Below, piece after piece: positions 7,629 through 13,473 of a stretch of 13,473 nt of DNA (position 1 is its first letter; each line of letters starts with the position of its first letter). The translations under genes and the position numbers were made by a program. Origin of the DNA: Pseudomonadota bacterium (lineage in GTDB: Bacteria; Pseudomonadota; Gammaproteobacteria; Burkholderiales; Burkholderiaceae); NCBI GenBank assembly GCA_023441105.1, contig JAEZQX010000221.1:1-13473 (forward strand), given 5' to 3'. The notes under the pieces are model-generated. The model was not told the origin of the DNA, did no database searches, and worked only from the letters and a program-made list of their open reading frames with translations.

Positions 7629-7664
7629 GGCACGCGCGTGCCATCGACGCGCATGCGCGTGCCA
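7629..7664. repeat. Two 14-bp perfect palindromes inside a 21-bp-spaced direct repeat
   Basis: GGCACGCGCGTGCC (7629-7642) and ACGCGCATGCGCGT (7647-7660) are each exact palindromes. GCGCGTGCCA recurs at 7634-7643 and 7655-7664, a 21-bp offset that is about two helical turns and also exactly seven codons. The site is 60-95 bp upstream of the chosen GT2 start, so it may be an operator or a coding repeat. Confidence 0.55.
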
Positions 7665-7936
7665 CGGTAATGCCCGCTGGATCCGACCTGCCAAGCCATC
7701 CCGACGATGCCCCCCACCCGACTCTCATGCCGCGCGGACCCGTGCCGCACACGCCCACCGGCGTGCTCCAGCGGGGCATATCCCATGCCTCGCGCCGGAC
7801 TGCCCCGCCGCCGGACCGCTGCAGCGGCTGGCTGGGATCCTTGCGTGCCGAGATCGATTGTATGGTGGGCCACGCTGGCCCCGCACCGCGTGCCGCGGTG
7901 CAACATCCAAGCAAGCTCGTGGCCCGCGCCGATGTC

Positions 7937-7948
7937 TTAGTTAACTTA
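7937..7948 (+). promoter_or_regulatory. AT-rich near-palindrome, possible regulator site for the Bug-type gene
   Basis: TTAGTTAACTTA matches its own reverse complement at 10 of 12 positions and is centred on the perfect palindrome AGTTAACT. The GTnnAC core resembles operators of FadR-type GntR regulators. It stands out as AT-rich in GC-rich DNA about 105 bp upstream of the binding-protein start. No regulator gene is next to it, so this is inference. Confidence 0.3.
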
Positions 7949-8052
7949 CGTGAAACTTGGCTTCGCCCGGCAAGAGGCGACAGGCCCGCCGCCCGGCCCT
8001 AACATGCACTTTCCGCCGCCACGAGCGGGACCTCACGAAAGGAGGAGACATG

Positions 8053-9039
8053 ATGGAATCACGCAAGCTGCTCGCGGCGATCGGTGTCGCTGTCGCGTTC
8101 GCTGCCTCGGTTGCTGCCGCCGGCAATGCGATCGCGCAGCAATGGCCGACGCGGCCGGTCACCCTGATCGTGCCGTTCCCGCCAGGTGGCTCGGTCGACC
8201 CGCTTGCCCGGCTGATCGGGTCGAAGCTGTCGGAGTCCCTGCACCAGCAGTTCGTCGTCGAGAACAAGCCCGGCGCCGGCGGCTCGATCGGCACCGGCGC
8301 CGCCGCCACCGCGACACCCGACGGCTACACCTGGTTGTTCGTCTTCGACACGCACGCGGTCAACCCGGCGCTGATCCCGAATCTGCCGTTCGACACCCGC
8401 AAGGACCTCGCGCCGGTGACCCTGGTAGGCACGGCGCCGATGGCGATCGCCACCGCGCCGGGCAAGCCGTACAAGACCTTCGCCGACGTGACGCAGGCGG
8501 CCAAGGCCAAGCCGAGAGGCGTGAGCTACGGCTCGGTTGGCAGCGGCAGCCTCGGCCATCTCACGATGACGCTGATCGGCCAGGCGGCCGGCATCGACAT
8601 CGTCCATGTCCCGTATCGCGGCGGCGGTCCGATGGTGCAGGATGCGATCGGTGGCCACACCGAGCTCGCCATCGGCTCGGTGGCGGTGATCTCGCCGCAC
8701 GTGCGCAGCGGCAAGCTGCGCGCCATCGCCATCACCGGCGACAAGCGCACGCCTGTGCTTCCGGATGTACCCGCCCTCGCCGAGCAAGGCTTCCCCGGCT
8801 TCTCGGCGCTGGCCTGGTGGGGAATCTTCGCGCCGGCCGGCACGCCGCAGCCCATCCTCGACAAGTTCCACGCCGAGGTCATGAAGGCGCTCGAGCTGCC
8901 CGAGGTGCGCAAGACGCTGACCCAGAGCCTGGGCATGGACATCGTCGCTTCGTCGCCCGCCGAGCTGCGCAGCTTCGTCGACAAGGAGATGACCCGCTGG
9001 GGCGACGTGGTGCGCAAGAACGGGATCACGCAGGACTGA
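8053..9039 (+). CDS. Bug/TctC-family periplasmic solute-binding protein (tripartite tricarboxylate transporter type)
   Basis: A 328-residue exported binding protein for a small organic acid or related carboxylated ligand. The signal peptide (MESRKLLAAIGVAVAFAASV...) ends at NAIA|QQ, about residue 28. The mature N-terminus has the family hallmark WPTRPVTLIVPFPPGGSVDP, then NKPGAGGSIGTGAAATATPD and YGSVGSGSLGHL. Both PGG and GAGGSIG are typical ligand-pocket segments. Length is normal. AAAGGAGG (8038-8045) is a strong ribosome binding site; of two adjacent ATGs, 8053 has the better 7-nt spacing and 8050 the poorer 4 nt. No membrane partners (TctA/TctB) are nearby, so it is an orphan, as is common for Bug proteins in Burkholderiales. 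The ligand is unknown and a link to polysaccharide synthesis is not evident. Confidence 0.93.
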   Translation: MESRKLLAAIGVAVAFAASVAAAGNAIAQQWPTRPVTLIVPFPPGGSVDPLARLIGSKLSESLHQQFVVENKPGAGGSIGTGAAATATPDGYTWLFVFDTHAVNPALIPNLPFDTRKDLAPVTLVGTAPMAIATAPGKPYKTFADVTQAAKAKPRGVSYGSVGSGSLGHLTMTLIGQAAGIDIVHVPYRGGGPMVQDAIGGHTELAIGSVAVISPHVRSGKLRAIAITGDKRTPVLPDVPALAEQGFPGFSALAWWGIFAPAGTPQPILDKFHAEVMKALELPEVRKTLTQSLGMDIVASSPAELRSFVDKEMTRWGDVVRKNGITQD

Positions 9040-9055
9040 GGTTTCAGGGCGTGAT
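9025..9055. terminator. Stem-loop shared by two convergent gene ends
   Basis: ATCACGC (9025-9031) pairs perfectly with GCGTGAT (9049-9055). Inside, CTGA (9036-9039) pairs with TCAG (9044-9047) around GGTT. The structure spans the stop codons of both the Bug-type gene (9037-9039) and the convergent GNAT gene (9044-9046), which are only 4 bp apart. No T-tract follows on either strand. It would form in both transcripts. Confidence 0.45.
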
Positions 9056-9583
9056 GGTGTAGAGGCAGTGCCGACGTAACGGGCTGCCATCCGGCACCGC
9101 AGGATGATCGAAGTCCTGCCCGGTGTCGCTCATGCCGATGCGCTCCATGACCCGCCGCGAGGGTTTGTTCGCGAGCGCGGTGAAGGAGACCACCTCGGTC
9201 AGCCGGAGTCGGTGAAACGCTATTTCCAGCGAGGCCTTGGCGCCCTCCGTCGCATACCCGTTCCCCCAGAAGCGCCGTGCCAGGCGCCAGCCGACCTCGA
9301 CACATGGCGAGAACGGCAACTGCCGGCGCGGAACCGACAGGCCGATGAAGCCGATGAACGCGCCGGAAGCCTTGAGTTCCACCGCCCAGTTGCTCCAGCC
9401 TTTCTCGGCGAACTGGCTGCTCCAGCTGTGGACCGTCGCCCGGGTTTCGGCCTCCGACAGCGTCCGGGGAAAGTACCGCATGACCTCCGGATCCGCGTTC
9501 ATCTCGGCGAACGGGGCAACATGCTGCTCGCGCCAGACAACGAGACGGAGCCGCTCGGTTTCATGTTCGATGATCGCGACCAT
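9044..9583 (-). CDS. GNAT family N-acetyltransferase (RimJ/RimL-like)
   Basis: A 179-residue cytoplasmic acetyltransferase of the Acetyltransf_3 type, which moves acetyl from acetyl-CoA to an amine on a protein N-terminus or small molecule. It begins in family style with TERLRLVVWREQHVAPFAEM and DPEVMRYFP. The acetyl-CoA pyrophosphate loop is RFWGNGYATEG (104-114), matching R/QxxGxG/A. The C-terminal motif B region reads ALANKPSRRVMERIGM. Full length with an ATG start at 9583; no clear ribosome binding site is seen. It lies 11 nt downstream of the kinase-like gene on the same strand, so the two are probably co-transcribed. The acceptor cannot be predicted. Confidence 0.9.
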   Translation of the reverse strand: MVAIIEHETERLRLVVWREQHVAPFAEMNADPEVMRYFPRTLSEAETRATVHSWSSQFAEKGWSNWAVELKASGAFIGFIGLSVPRRQLPFSPCVEVGWRLARRFWGNGYATEGAKASLEIAFHRLRLTEVVSFTALANKPSRRVMERIGMSDTGQDFDHPAVPDGSPLRRHCLYTITP

Positions 9584-9594
9584 GAGGGCGTGCG

Positions 9595-10131
9595 TCAGCG
9601 TTTGCCGTACTGCTGTCCGACGGACTCGAGAAAGTCGCTGATGCGAGCCCGCGACGTCAGGTGATGAACCTGCTTCGTCGCTGCCGCTTCAGCGACCAGC
9701 TGCCGGTACCTGGGCGTCAATCCGCGATGACAGCGCCAGATCACACGGTAGCTGTCCAGGGTGCTGCTCCAGATCGGGCTCTTTTCCGGCCAACCCTCGG
9801 GCGTTACGAAATGCCCCTGGAAGAAACGCTTCGTTGCCCAGCGATAGTGGGTCAGCAGCGGCAGGTCGATGTAGACCAAGGTGTCGGCCGCCGCGAACCG
9901 CTCCCAGGCAGACGAGAGGCAGCCAAAGCCGTCGATGATCCATTGGTCCCTGGCCAGGAGATCCGCATGCGCCTTCAGGTACTGCTCATGGGGGACCTTG
10001 CCACCACCGGGTCTGTACTGCACGGTGTCCAGCGGATAGAGCGGTAGTCGCGTCAGCTCGGCCAACTTCCTGGCCAACGTCGACTTACCGGCCGCTGCAT
10101 TGCCGAAAACCGCGACTTTCTGCATGAACAT
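9595..10131 (-). CDS. Small P-loop NTPase, adenylate-kinase-like (FlaR/topology-modulation type)
   Basis: A 178-residue nucleotide-binding protein. The Walker A motif is GNAAAGKST (residues 10-18), right after the first beta strand (QKVAVF). LPLYPLDTVQYRPGG (about 30-44) and WIIDGFG match small kinase-like proteins often annotated as adenylate kinase or DNA topology modulation protein. True activity in this subgroup is poorly defined. I chose the ATG at 10131 (MFMQKV) because the P-loop fold starts at once; another ATG follows at 10125. The frame extends to an ATG at 10209, but that segment is Arg/Thr-rich and carries a 12-bp duplicated sequence that looks like untranslated leader. It is first in a two-gene unit with the GNAT gene. 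Confidence 0.82.
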   Translation of the reverse strand: MFMQKVAVFGNAAAGKSTLARKLAELTRLPLYPLDTVQYRPGGGKVPHEQYLKAHADLLARDQWIIDGFGCLSSAWERFAAADTLVYIDLPLLTHYRWATKRFFQGHFVTPEGWPEKSPIWSSTLDSYRVIWRCHRGLTPRYRQLVAEAAATKQVHHLTSRARISDFLESVGQQYGKR

Positions 10132-10148
10132 TGTGTCCGTCCACACGG

Positions 10149-10173
10149 TTCCCCGGGTGCATTCCCCGGGTGC
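10149..10173. repeat. 12-bp direct repeat with CCCGGG cores in the kinase-gene leader
   Basis: TTCCCCGGGTGC occurs at 10149-10160 and 10162-10173, a 13-bp period. Each copy holds the palindrome CCCGGG. The pair lies between a possible minus-strand -10 box (10194-10199) and the kinase start (10131), so it could be an operator or leader element. Confidence 0.5.
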
Positions 10174-10193
10174 TCGCGTCGGGCGATCAGCCG

Positions 10194-10199
10194 ATTGTA
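10194..10199 (-). promoter_or_regulatory. Possible -10 box for the kinase-GNAT pair
   Basis: The minus strand reads TACAAT at 10199-10194, one mismatch from TATAAT, about 65 bp before the kinase start. No good -35 hexamer is seen at 16-18 bp. Confidence 0.3.
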
Positions 10200-10272
10200 T
10201 TCGCGCCATGCGGAGCTTCCTGCTGGCCTCGGCCGCGGGCGTAGCTGCCGCGAGGCCGGGTGCCTTTGACCC

Positions 10273-10278
10273 TACAAT
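10273..10278 (+). promoter_or_regulatory. Possible -10 box for the flippase gene
   Basis: TACAAT at 10273-10278 lies about 63 bp before the flippase ATG. TTGACC at 10266 is too close to serve as its -35. It is the divergent partner of the minus-strand TACAAT at 10194-10199. Confidence 0.3.
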
Positions 10279-10340
10279 GGCACCGGCCCTTTCTGGCCTC
10301 CTCGCTCTCCGCCTGCGCCCACATCATCATTCATCCGTTC

Positions 10341-11588
10341 ATGGCGCAACCCCGCAAGCTGTTGATGTTCCTGAAGGCCGTGAACCTCGGCCTGGTGACG
10401 CTCTACTCGTTCATCCTGATCTACGTCTTCGCGCGCATCCTGCCGGTGACGTTCTACACCCAGGTGGTATTCGTCGGTTCGATCGCCAACTACGTGCTGG
10501 CCGCCGACCTCGGCTTCTCGGCCTTCCTGTACGCGACCGTGCGCAAGGAGTACCTGGCCGGGCGACTGACCGCCAGTCAGGACAACATCTCAACCTCGTT
10601 CTCGATCTACATCAGCCTGGTGTTCGCTGCCATCGTCGTGCTGGCTGCGGTGTTGGCCGCCGATGGATCCATTGACGCCGAGGAGCTGTCGCTGGCGCTC
10701 TATTTCGCCGCCGTCGTGCCGGGCCTGCCGTGGACGCTGTACCGCCGGCTAGCCGCGGCGCTCGACCAGTTGGTGCAATTCGAGTTGATCGAGATGGCGC
10801 GACGCACCGTCACGACCCTGGCGATCTGCTCGCTGCTGCTCGGGGTCGGCTTCAGGACCTTCTGCCTCGTCACCCTCGCCGTCTGGTTCCTGGCCTATGT
10901 CGCTGCCTTCCTGTCGCTGCGCCGGGCAGGCGTCGTGCTGAGCTGGAAGGCGCGTGGCTTCGCCGGCTTCCTCCGGCGCCATCGCGGCGGCATCGGCCGC
11001 AGCGGAACCTTCACCGGCGCCGAGTTCCTGCTCTACAACGGACCGTACCTGGCAATCCCGTTCCTGTTCGAGGACCCGACCGCGATCATCATCTACGACC
11101 TGTTCTACAAGGTCACCCGATTCAGCGGACTGTCCTACAACATTGCGATCGAGACGTTCCTGCCGCAGCAGACCCGCGCCTTCCACGCCAACCAGAAGGA
11201 GCTGATCGGACCCAGCGTGCGTCGCGTCGCGCTGGTCTGCCTCGTGCCGATGCTGCTTGGTTCGGCCGCCATCCTGGTGGGCGGCGACTGGGCGTTCGGC
11301 CGCCTGCTGCCGAGCCCCTTCCATGTCTCGCCAGTGGTGCAGTACTGCATGGTGGCGATGCTGATGGCCGCCCTGGTGCACAGCACCGCCGGCACCCTGG
11401 TCGTTGCCATCGGCCGCTTCGGCGCCGCGCTGCGAATCGCCATCGTGACGCTGACGCTGCTAGCCCTGGCAATGGCAGCTACCCGGCTGCTGGAACTTCC
11501 CTTCGACGTGTTCCTGCTGATGTACGTTACCGCCTACGCCTGCCATGGCATCATGTTTCAGTGGCAGTTGCGCAGGATCCTCCGGTAG
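10341..11588 (+). CDS. Wzx-like polysaccharide flippase (MOP superfamily integral membrane protein)
   Basis: A 415-residue polytopic inner-membrane protein that would flip the undecaprenyl-linked repeat unit to the periplasmic side. The N-terminus (KLLMFLKAVNLGLVTLYSF) runs into the first helix, and further hydrophobic segments are spread across the protein, roughly 10-12 in all, for example SFSIYISLVFAAIVVLAAVL, FLAYVAAFLSL and IAIVTLTLLALAMAATRLL. Basic loops such as LRRHRGGIGRSG separate the two halves. Length and layout fit Wzx or O-antigen translocases rather than multidrug MATE pumps, and EPS genes elsewhere in the window support this. I prefer the ATG at 10341 over an in-frame GTG at 10260, since the 27 extra residues add nothing family-like; no strong ribosome binding site is seen. 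The 3' end overlaps the HNH gene by 38 bp. Confidence 0.8.
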   Translation: MAQPRKLLMFLKAVNLGLVTLYSFILIYVFARILPVTFYTQVVFVGSIANYVLAADLGFSAFLYATVRKEYLAGRLTASQDNISTSFSIYISLVFAAIVVLAAVLAADGSIDAEELSLALYFAAVVPGLPWTLYRRLAAALDQLVQFELIEMARRTVTTLAICSLLLGVGFRTFCLVTLAVWFLAYVAAFLSLRRAGVVLSWKARGFAGFLRRHRGGIGRSGTFTGAEFLLYNGPYLAIPFLFEDPTAIIIYDLFYKVTRFSGLSYNIAIETFLPQQTRAFHANQKELIGPSVRRVALVCLVPMLLGSAAILVGGDWAFGRLLPSPFHVSPVVQYCMVAMLMAALVHSTAGTLVVAIGRFGAALRIAIVTLTLLALAMAATRLLELPFDVFLLMYVTAYACHGIMFQWQLRRILR

Positions 11589-13113
11589 TTGGTTGCCGAG
11601 GATCTTGGCACGCCAAGCTAGCTGGCGATTCGATGCCAGGCGCACCGGTTTCCGCGGAAACGTCCCGCCAATCCTCGCTCGCCCTGTCTCCTGGTTCCTG
11701 TGCCGGACCCACCTCCCGTTCCCCTGGAACCAGCTGGCCCAGCAACGTGCCAATCGCCAGATCATGGAGCATCCCTCCGCCGCACCATCGGCTCACCGCC
11801 GTTGCCGGTCCGATTTCATGGCCATCCATCAGGTTCCCGCGCACCAGGTCGCTCGTTGTTCCCGTCATCGCAGCGGCAGGCTCGAAGATCTTCCCCCTCG
11901 GCCCGGTGAACCGCAGCGCGCCATCGTCCAGCATGCGGACCTTGACCCGCCCCTCATGCACCTGGCGGTGATGGAAGCGACACAGCATCACCAGGTTCGA
12001 TAGCTTCGTTTCGCCGCCATCGGCCCAATGGCGAATGTGATGCCCGTCGAGGAAGCGGGTATGCGTACAGCCCGGGAACCGACAGCCTGCATCACGCGAC
12101 TGCAGCGCCCGCCGAATCGCCGGCGGAATGCTGCGGGTCTTGCGGCCGACGTCCAGCGGCGCACCGGACTCGTCCTCCACGATGGTGACCACGCTGGCAT
12201 CGCATGACATGCGACGAGCCGTTTCCGCGGCAATCGAGGGACCGTCCTCGATTTCGCATCGACCCGGCCCGGCTTCGTGCAGCGTCTCATGGTCGACATG
12301 GACGACGACCTGCTGGCGGTCGCCGCCGCCGAGAGACTGGAAGCCGTGGCTCAGCCAGGTTTCGGCAAGGATCGGGAACACGTCGGCGCGCAGTTGTGTT
12401 CGCGTGGGCGCTTGCTCCGTCTCGACGGGAGCATTAGGCGACTGCGACAGTCGGCGGAGCTCGTCGGCGGCGAGATCGAAGGCCTTGATCACGATGGCAC
12501 CGCTTTCGGCAGGCAAGCGCACACGCATCACCAGGGAGCCATCGTCGTCGTCATGGAACCAGCTGACCCCGCGATTGGCGAACTGGACAGCCTCACGCTC
12601 GAGCATGGCGGCCTCGTGGGCGCGCCGGTACAACCGCACCGTGTTCTCCACATGACGGGCCGAGCCATGCAGGGCGATCATCAGCAGGGGCTCCTCGTTC
12701 TGCGGCGTCGCTACACGGGTGAGTGCGCGGACCTTGGAGTAGCTAAGCGCGCCGCGGGCCATGGCGGCCGAGATCATTGGCAAGCCTTCAAGCGCGCGCG
12801 CCACCCGGACCTTCTCGCGGGCGGCGCCGATATCGATGCCGCATTTCCAGCTCAACCAATGCGCACAGGAGGGGGTGGATCCATCCGCCCAACCCTCGCG
12901 CCGGTCGAACTCGGCGATCAGCATCAGCCAGCGGTGGTTGGCCGCATTCAGATGGCCGGCGAGCTCAGTGATCTGTGCTTCCAACTCAGGCAGAGGTCGC
13001 AGGCCAGGCGCGGAAGCGGGACCTGAAGCGGCGGGACCTGAAGAAGGGTTATCTGGGATGACTCCATTCAAAGAGGCCGTGCTTGACGAAGCAGCAGATG
13101 ACGTCTCGACCAT
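11551..13113 (-). CDS. DUF222 / HNH endonuclease domain protein
   Basis: A 520-residue protein with an N-terminal low-complexity Ser/Ala/Pro stretch (about 1-40), a DUF222 helical region (about 45-330) and an HNH nuclease module. The zinc-binding and catalytic residues are intact: CRFPGC (C344, C349), DGHHIRHW (H358/H359), N373, and CRFHHRQVH (C378, H381, H382, H386). The segment TAVSRWCGGGMLHDLAIGTLL fits the usual C-terminal end of this family. The last 60 or so residues are a low-complexity tail that overlaps the flippase 3' end. I chose the ATG at 13113 because GGAGG (13123-13119) lies 5 nt upstream; a TTG at 13134 is also open. The physiological role of the family (13E12-repeat-like) is not settled; DNA cleavage in mobile or defence contexts is inferred. 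Confidence 0.9.
   Translation of the reverse strand: MVETSSAASSSTASLNGVIPDNPSSGPAASGPASAPGLRPLPELEAQITELAGHLNAANHRWLMLIAEFDRREGWADGSTPSCAHWLSWKCGIDIGAAREKVRVARALEGLPMISAAMARGALSYSKVRALTRVATPQNEEPLLMIALHGSARHVENTVRLYRRAHEAAMLEREAVQFANRGVSWFHDDDDGSLVMRVRLPAESGAIVIKAFDLAADELRRLSQSPNAPVETEQAPTRTQLRADVFPILAETWLSHGFQSLGGGDRQQVVVHVDHETLHEAGPGRCEIEDGPSIAAETARRMSCDASVVTIVEDESGAPLDVGRKTRSIPPAIRRALQSRDAGCRFPGCTHTRFLDGHHIRHWADGGETKLSNLVMLCRFHHRQVHEGRVKVRMLDDGALRFTGPRGKIFEPAAAMTGTTSDLVRGNLMDGHEIGPATAVSRWCGGGMLHDLAIGTLLGQLVPGEREVGPAQEPGDRASEDWRDVSAETGAPGIESPASLACQDPRQPTTGGSCATATET
11576..11604 (+). terminator. Stem-loop at the flippase stop codon
   Basis: GATCCT (11576-11581) pairs with AGGATC (11599-11604), and CGG (11583-11585) pairs with CCG (11596-11598) across a one-base bulge. 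The loop is about 10 nt and holds the TAG stop (11586-11588). Only two Ts follow. It may stop or protect the flippase transcript, and it lies inside the antisense HNH coding tail. Confidence 0.4.
11648..11665 (+). repeat. 18-bp palindromic repeat, copy 1 (inside the HNH C-terminal tail)
   Basis: GTTTCCGCGGAAACGTCC; the first 14 bases are a perfect palindrome. In the HNH frame it encodes DVSAET (about residues 484-489) within the variable tail. An exact copy lies at 13373-13390 in the same orientation, upstream of the same gene. A half-copy (GTTTCCGCGG) is at 12221-12230 inside the gene, encoding AAET. Confidence 0.7.
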
Positions 13114-13183
13114 GGCGCCCTCCAGGTCCTTCAATTCATCCCTCAGCCTAAGGGCAGCGCACCCCCGGAGTACATTGCCCGAA

Positions 13184-13198
13184 TGGCTAGCCTAGCCA
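13184..13198. promoter_or_regulatory. 15-bp perfect inverted repeat upstream of the HNH gene
   Basis: TGGCTAG (13184-13190), a single C, then CTAGCCA (13192-13198). It lies about 70 bp upstream of the HNH start and holds two CTAG tetramers, which are generally rare in proteobacterial DNA. A repressor or autoregulatory site is possible. Confidence 0.4.
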
Positions 13199-13372
13199 CA
13201 TGGCTTAGTTCATGCGATCCGGATGGTCTAAGACCTGCGCCGACCTCGCCTGCTCGACCGGCAGGACCAAGCGCCGAGCTCCTGCGGATGTGCATGCGAA
13301 TCGCGGACGCCAGCGACGATGGCAAAAGTAGGCACCCCCTGGGACTCGCACGCCACAATTTGGCGGGGTCGC

Positions 13373-13390
13373 GTTTCCGCGGAAACGTCC
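13373..13390 (+). repeat. 18-bp palindromic repeat, copy 2 (upstream of the HNH gene)
   Basis: Exact second copy of GTTTCCGCGGAAACGTCC. Here the flanking bases extend the palindrome to 16 bp (CGTTTCCGCGGAAACG, 13372-13387). The three minus-strand frames give peptides such as TFPRKR and GRFRGN, which resemble peptides often seen in spurious frames over REP-like elements. Confidence 0.7.
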
Positions 13391-13473
13391 AAGACCCACC
13401 CTGCGCTGCAAAGACACCCTTAGCCCGTGGCAAAACTCCGCCGCAGGGTTCTGCACGGCCGGCCCCGGCGCCC

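Larger units (their letters stand above)
7572..8052. other. Intergenic region between GT2 and the Bug-type gene; possible gene remnant
   Basis: This 480-bp stretch has no gene I can identify. On the minus strand a frame from 7906 to 7568 (112 codons) ends TGA, overlapping the GT2 GTG as GTGA. Its last 45 or so codons show GC-biased third positions and a 7-residue repeat (GTRMRVD, GTRVPDS), so it could be the tail of a decayed upstream gene. Its first half looks non-coding. An AT-rich palindrome (7937-7948) and the Bug gene's ribosome binding site lie at the right end. Confidence 0.4.
13114..13473. other. Non-coding region upstream of the HNH gene to the window edge
   Basis: No convincing gene was found in this 360-bp stretch. 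It holds the 15-bp inverted repeat (13184-13198) and palindromic repeat copy 2 (13373-13390). The last 17 bases are almost all G and C. Small open frames on the minus strand cross the repeat but show no family resemblance. Confidence 0.5.

Noticed and set aside
7950..9062. A 370-codon plus-strand frame over the Bug-type gene
   Set aside because: It is out of frame with the recognised binding protein and its product is Arg/His-rich with no signal peptide.
10260..10340. GTG start for the flippase 27 codons upstream
   Set aside because: The extra residues are not hydrophobic in a family-like way and would cover the likely -10 box at 10273-10278.
10730..11971. A 413-codon plus-strand frame across the flippase
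   Set aside because: It is frame-shifted from the flippase, is Arg/Pro-rich and shows no family features.
13143..13433. A 96-codon minus-strand frame upstream of the HNH gene
   Set aside because: It crosses the palindromic repeat, giving a TFPRKR peptide like those in spurious frames over REP-like DNA, and no domain is visible.

Overview
The window is GC-rich bacterial DNA with strongly GC-biased third codon positions. It most likely comes from a proteobacterium. The stand-alone Bug/TctC-type solute-binding protein points to Burkholderiales, where that family is greatly expanded. The DUF222-HNH gene and the palindromic repeat beside it would also fit Xanthomonadaceae-like gammaproteobacteria, so the order is an inference. 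No rRNA, tRNA, CRISPR array or transposase was seen.

Layout. Positions 1-7571 and 10341-11588 read as parts of a Wzx-type exopolysaccharide (EPS) or surface-polysaccharide locus. At the left edge, on the minus strand and cut by the window, is a polyprenyl-phosphate sugar phosphotransferase (WcaJ-like), which would start the lipid-linked repeat unit. After a roughly 450-bp divergent intergenic region comes a tightly coupled plus-strand operon: a GMC-family FAD oxidoreductase, an aldo/keto reductase (4-bp ATGA overlap) and a GT4-like glycosyltransferase (1-bp overlap). Its 3' end overlaps, tail to tail, a minus-strand GH26 glycoside hydrolase with an exported, probably lipoprotein, N-terminus. 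A GT2 glycosyltransferase lies upstream of that gene on the same strand. Further right, on the plus strand, a polytopic Wzx-like flippase would move the finished lipid-linked unit across the inner membrane.

Between GT2 and the flippase are genes with no obvious EPS role: a Bug/TctC periplasmic binding protein (plus strand), then a RimJ/RimL-like GNAT acetyltransferase and a small P-loop kinase-like NTPase (minus strand). To the right of the flippase, and overlapping its 3' end, is a minus-strand DUF222-HNH endonuclease. An 18-bp repeat with a perfect 14-bp palindrome occurs in its C-terminal tail and again upstream of its start.

Inferred pathway: phosphotransferase (priming), GT4 and GT2 (extension), GMC plus AKR (a redox pair, perhaps modifying a sugar or acceptor), flippase (export) and GH26 (trimming or clearing polymer outside the cytoplasm). 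The GMC-AKR-GT4 trio is the least conventional part and the best candidate for an undescribed glycan-modifying module. No Wzy polymerase, Wza exporter or Wzc kinase is in the window; they may lie beyond its left edge.
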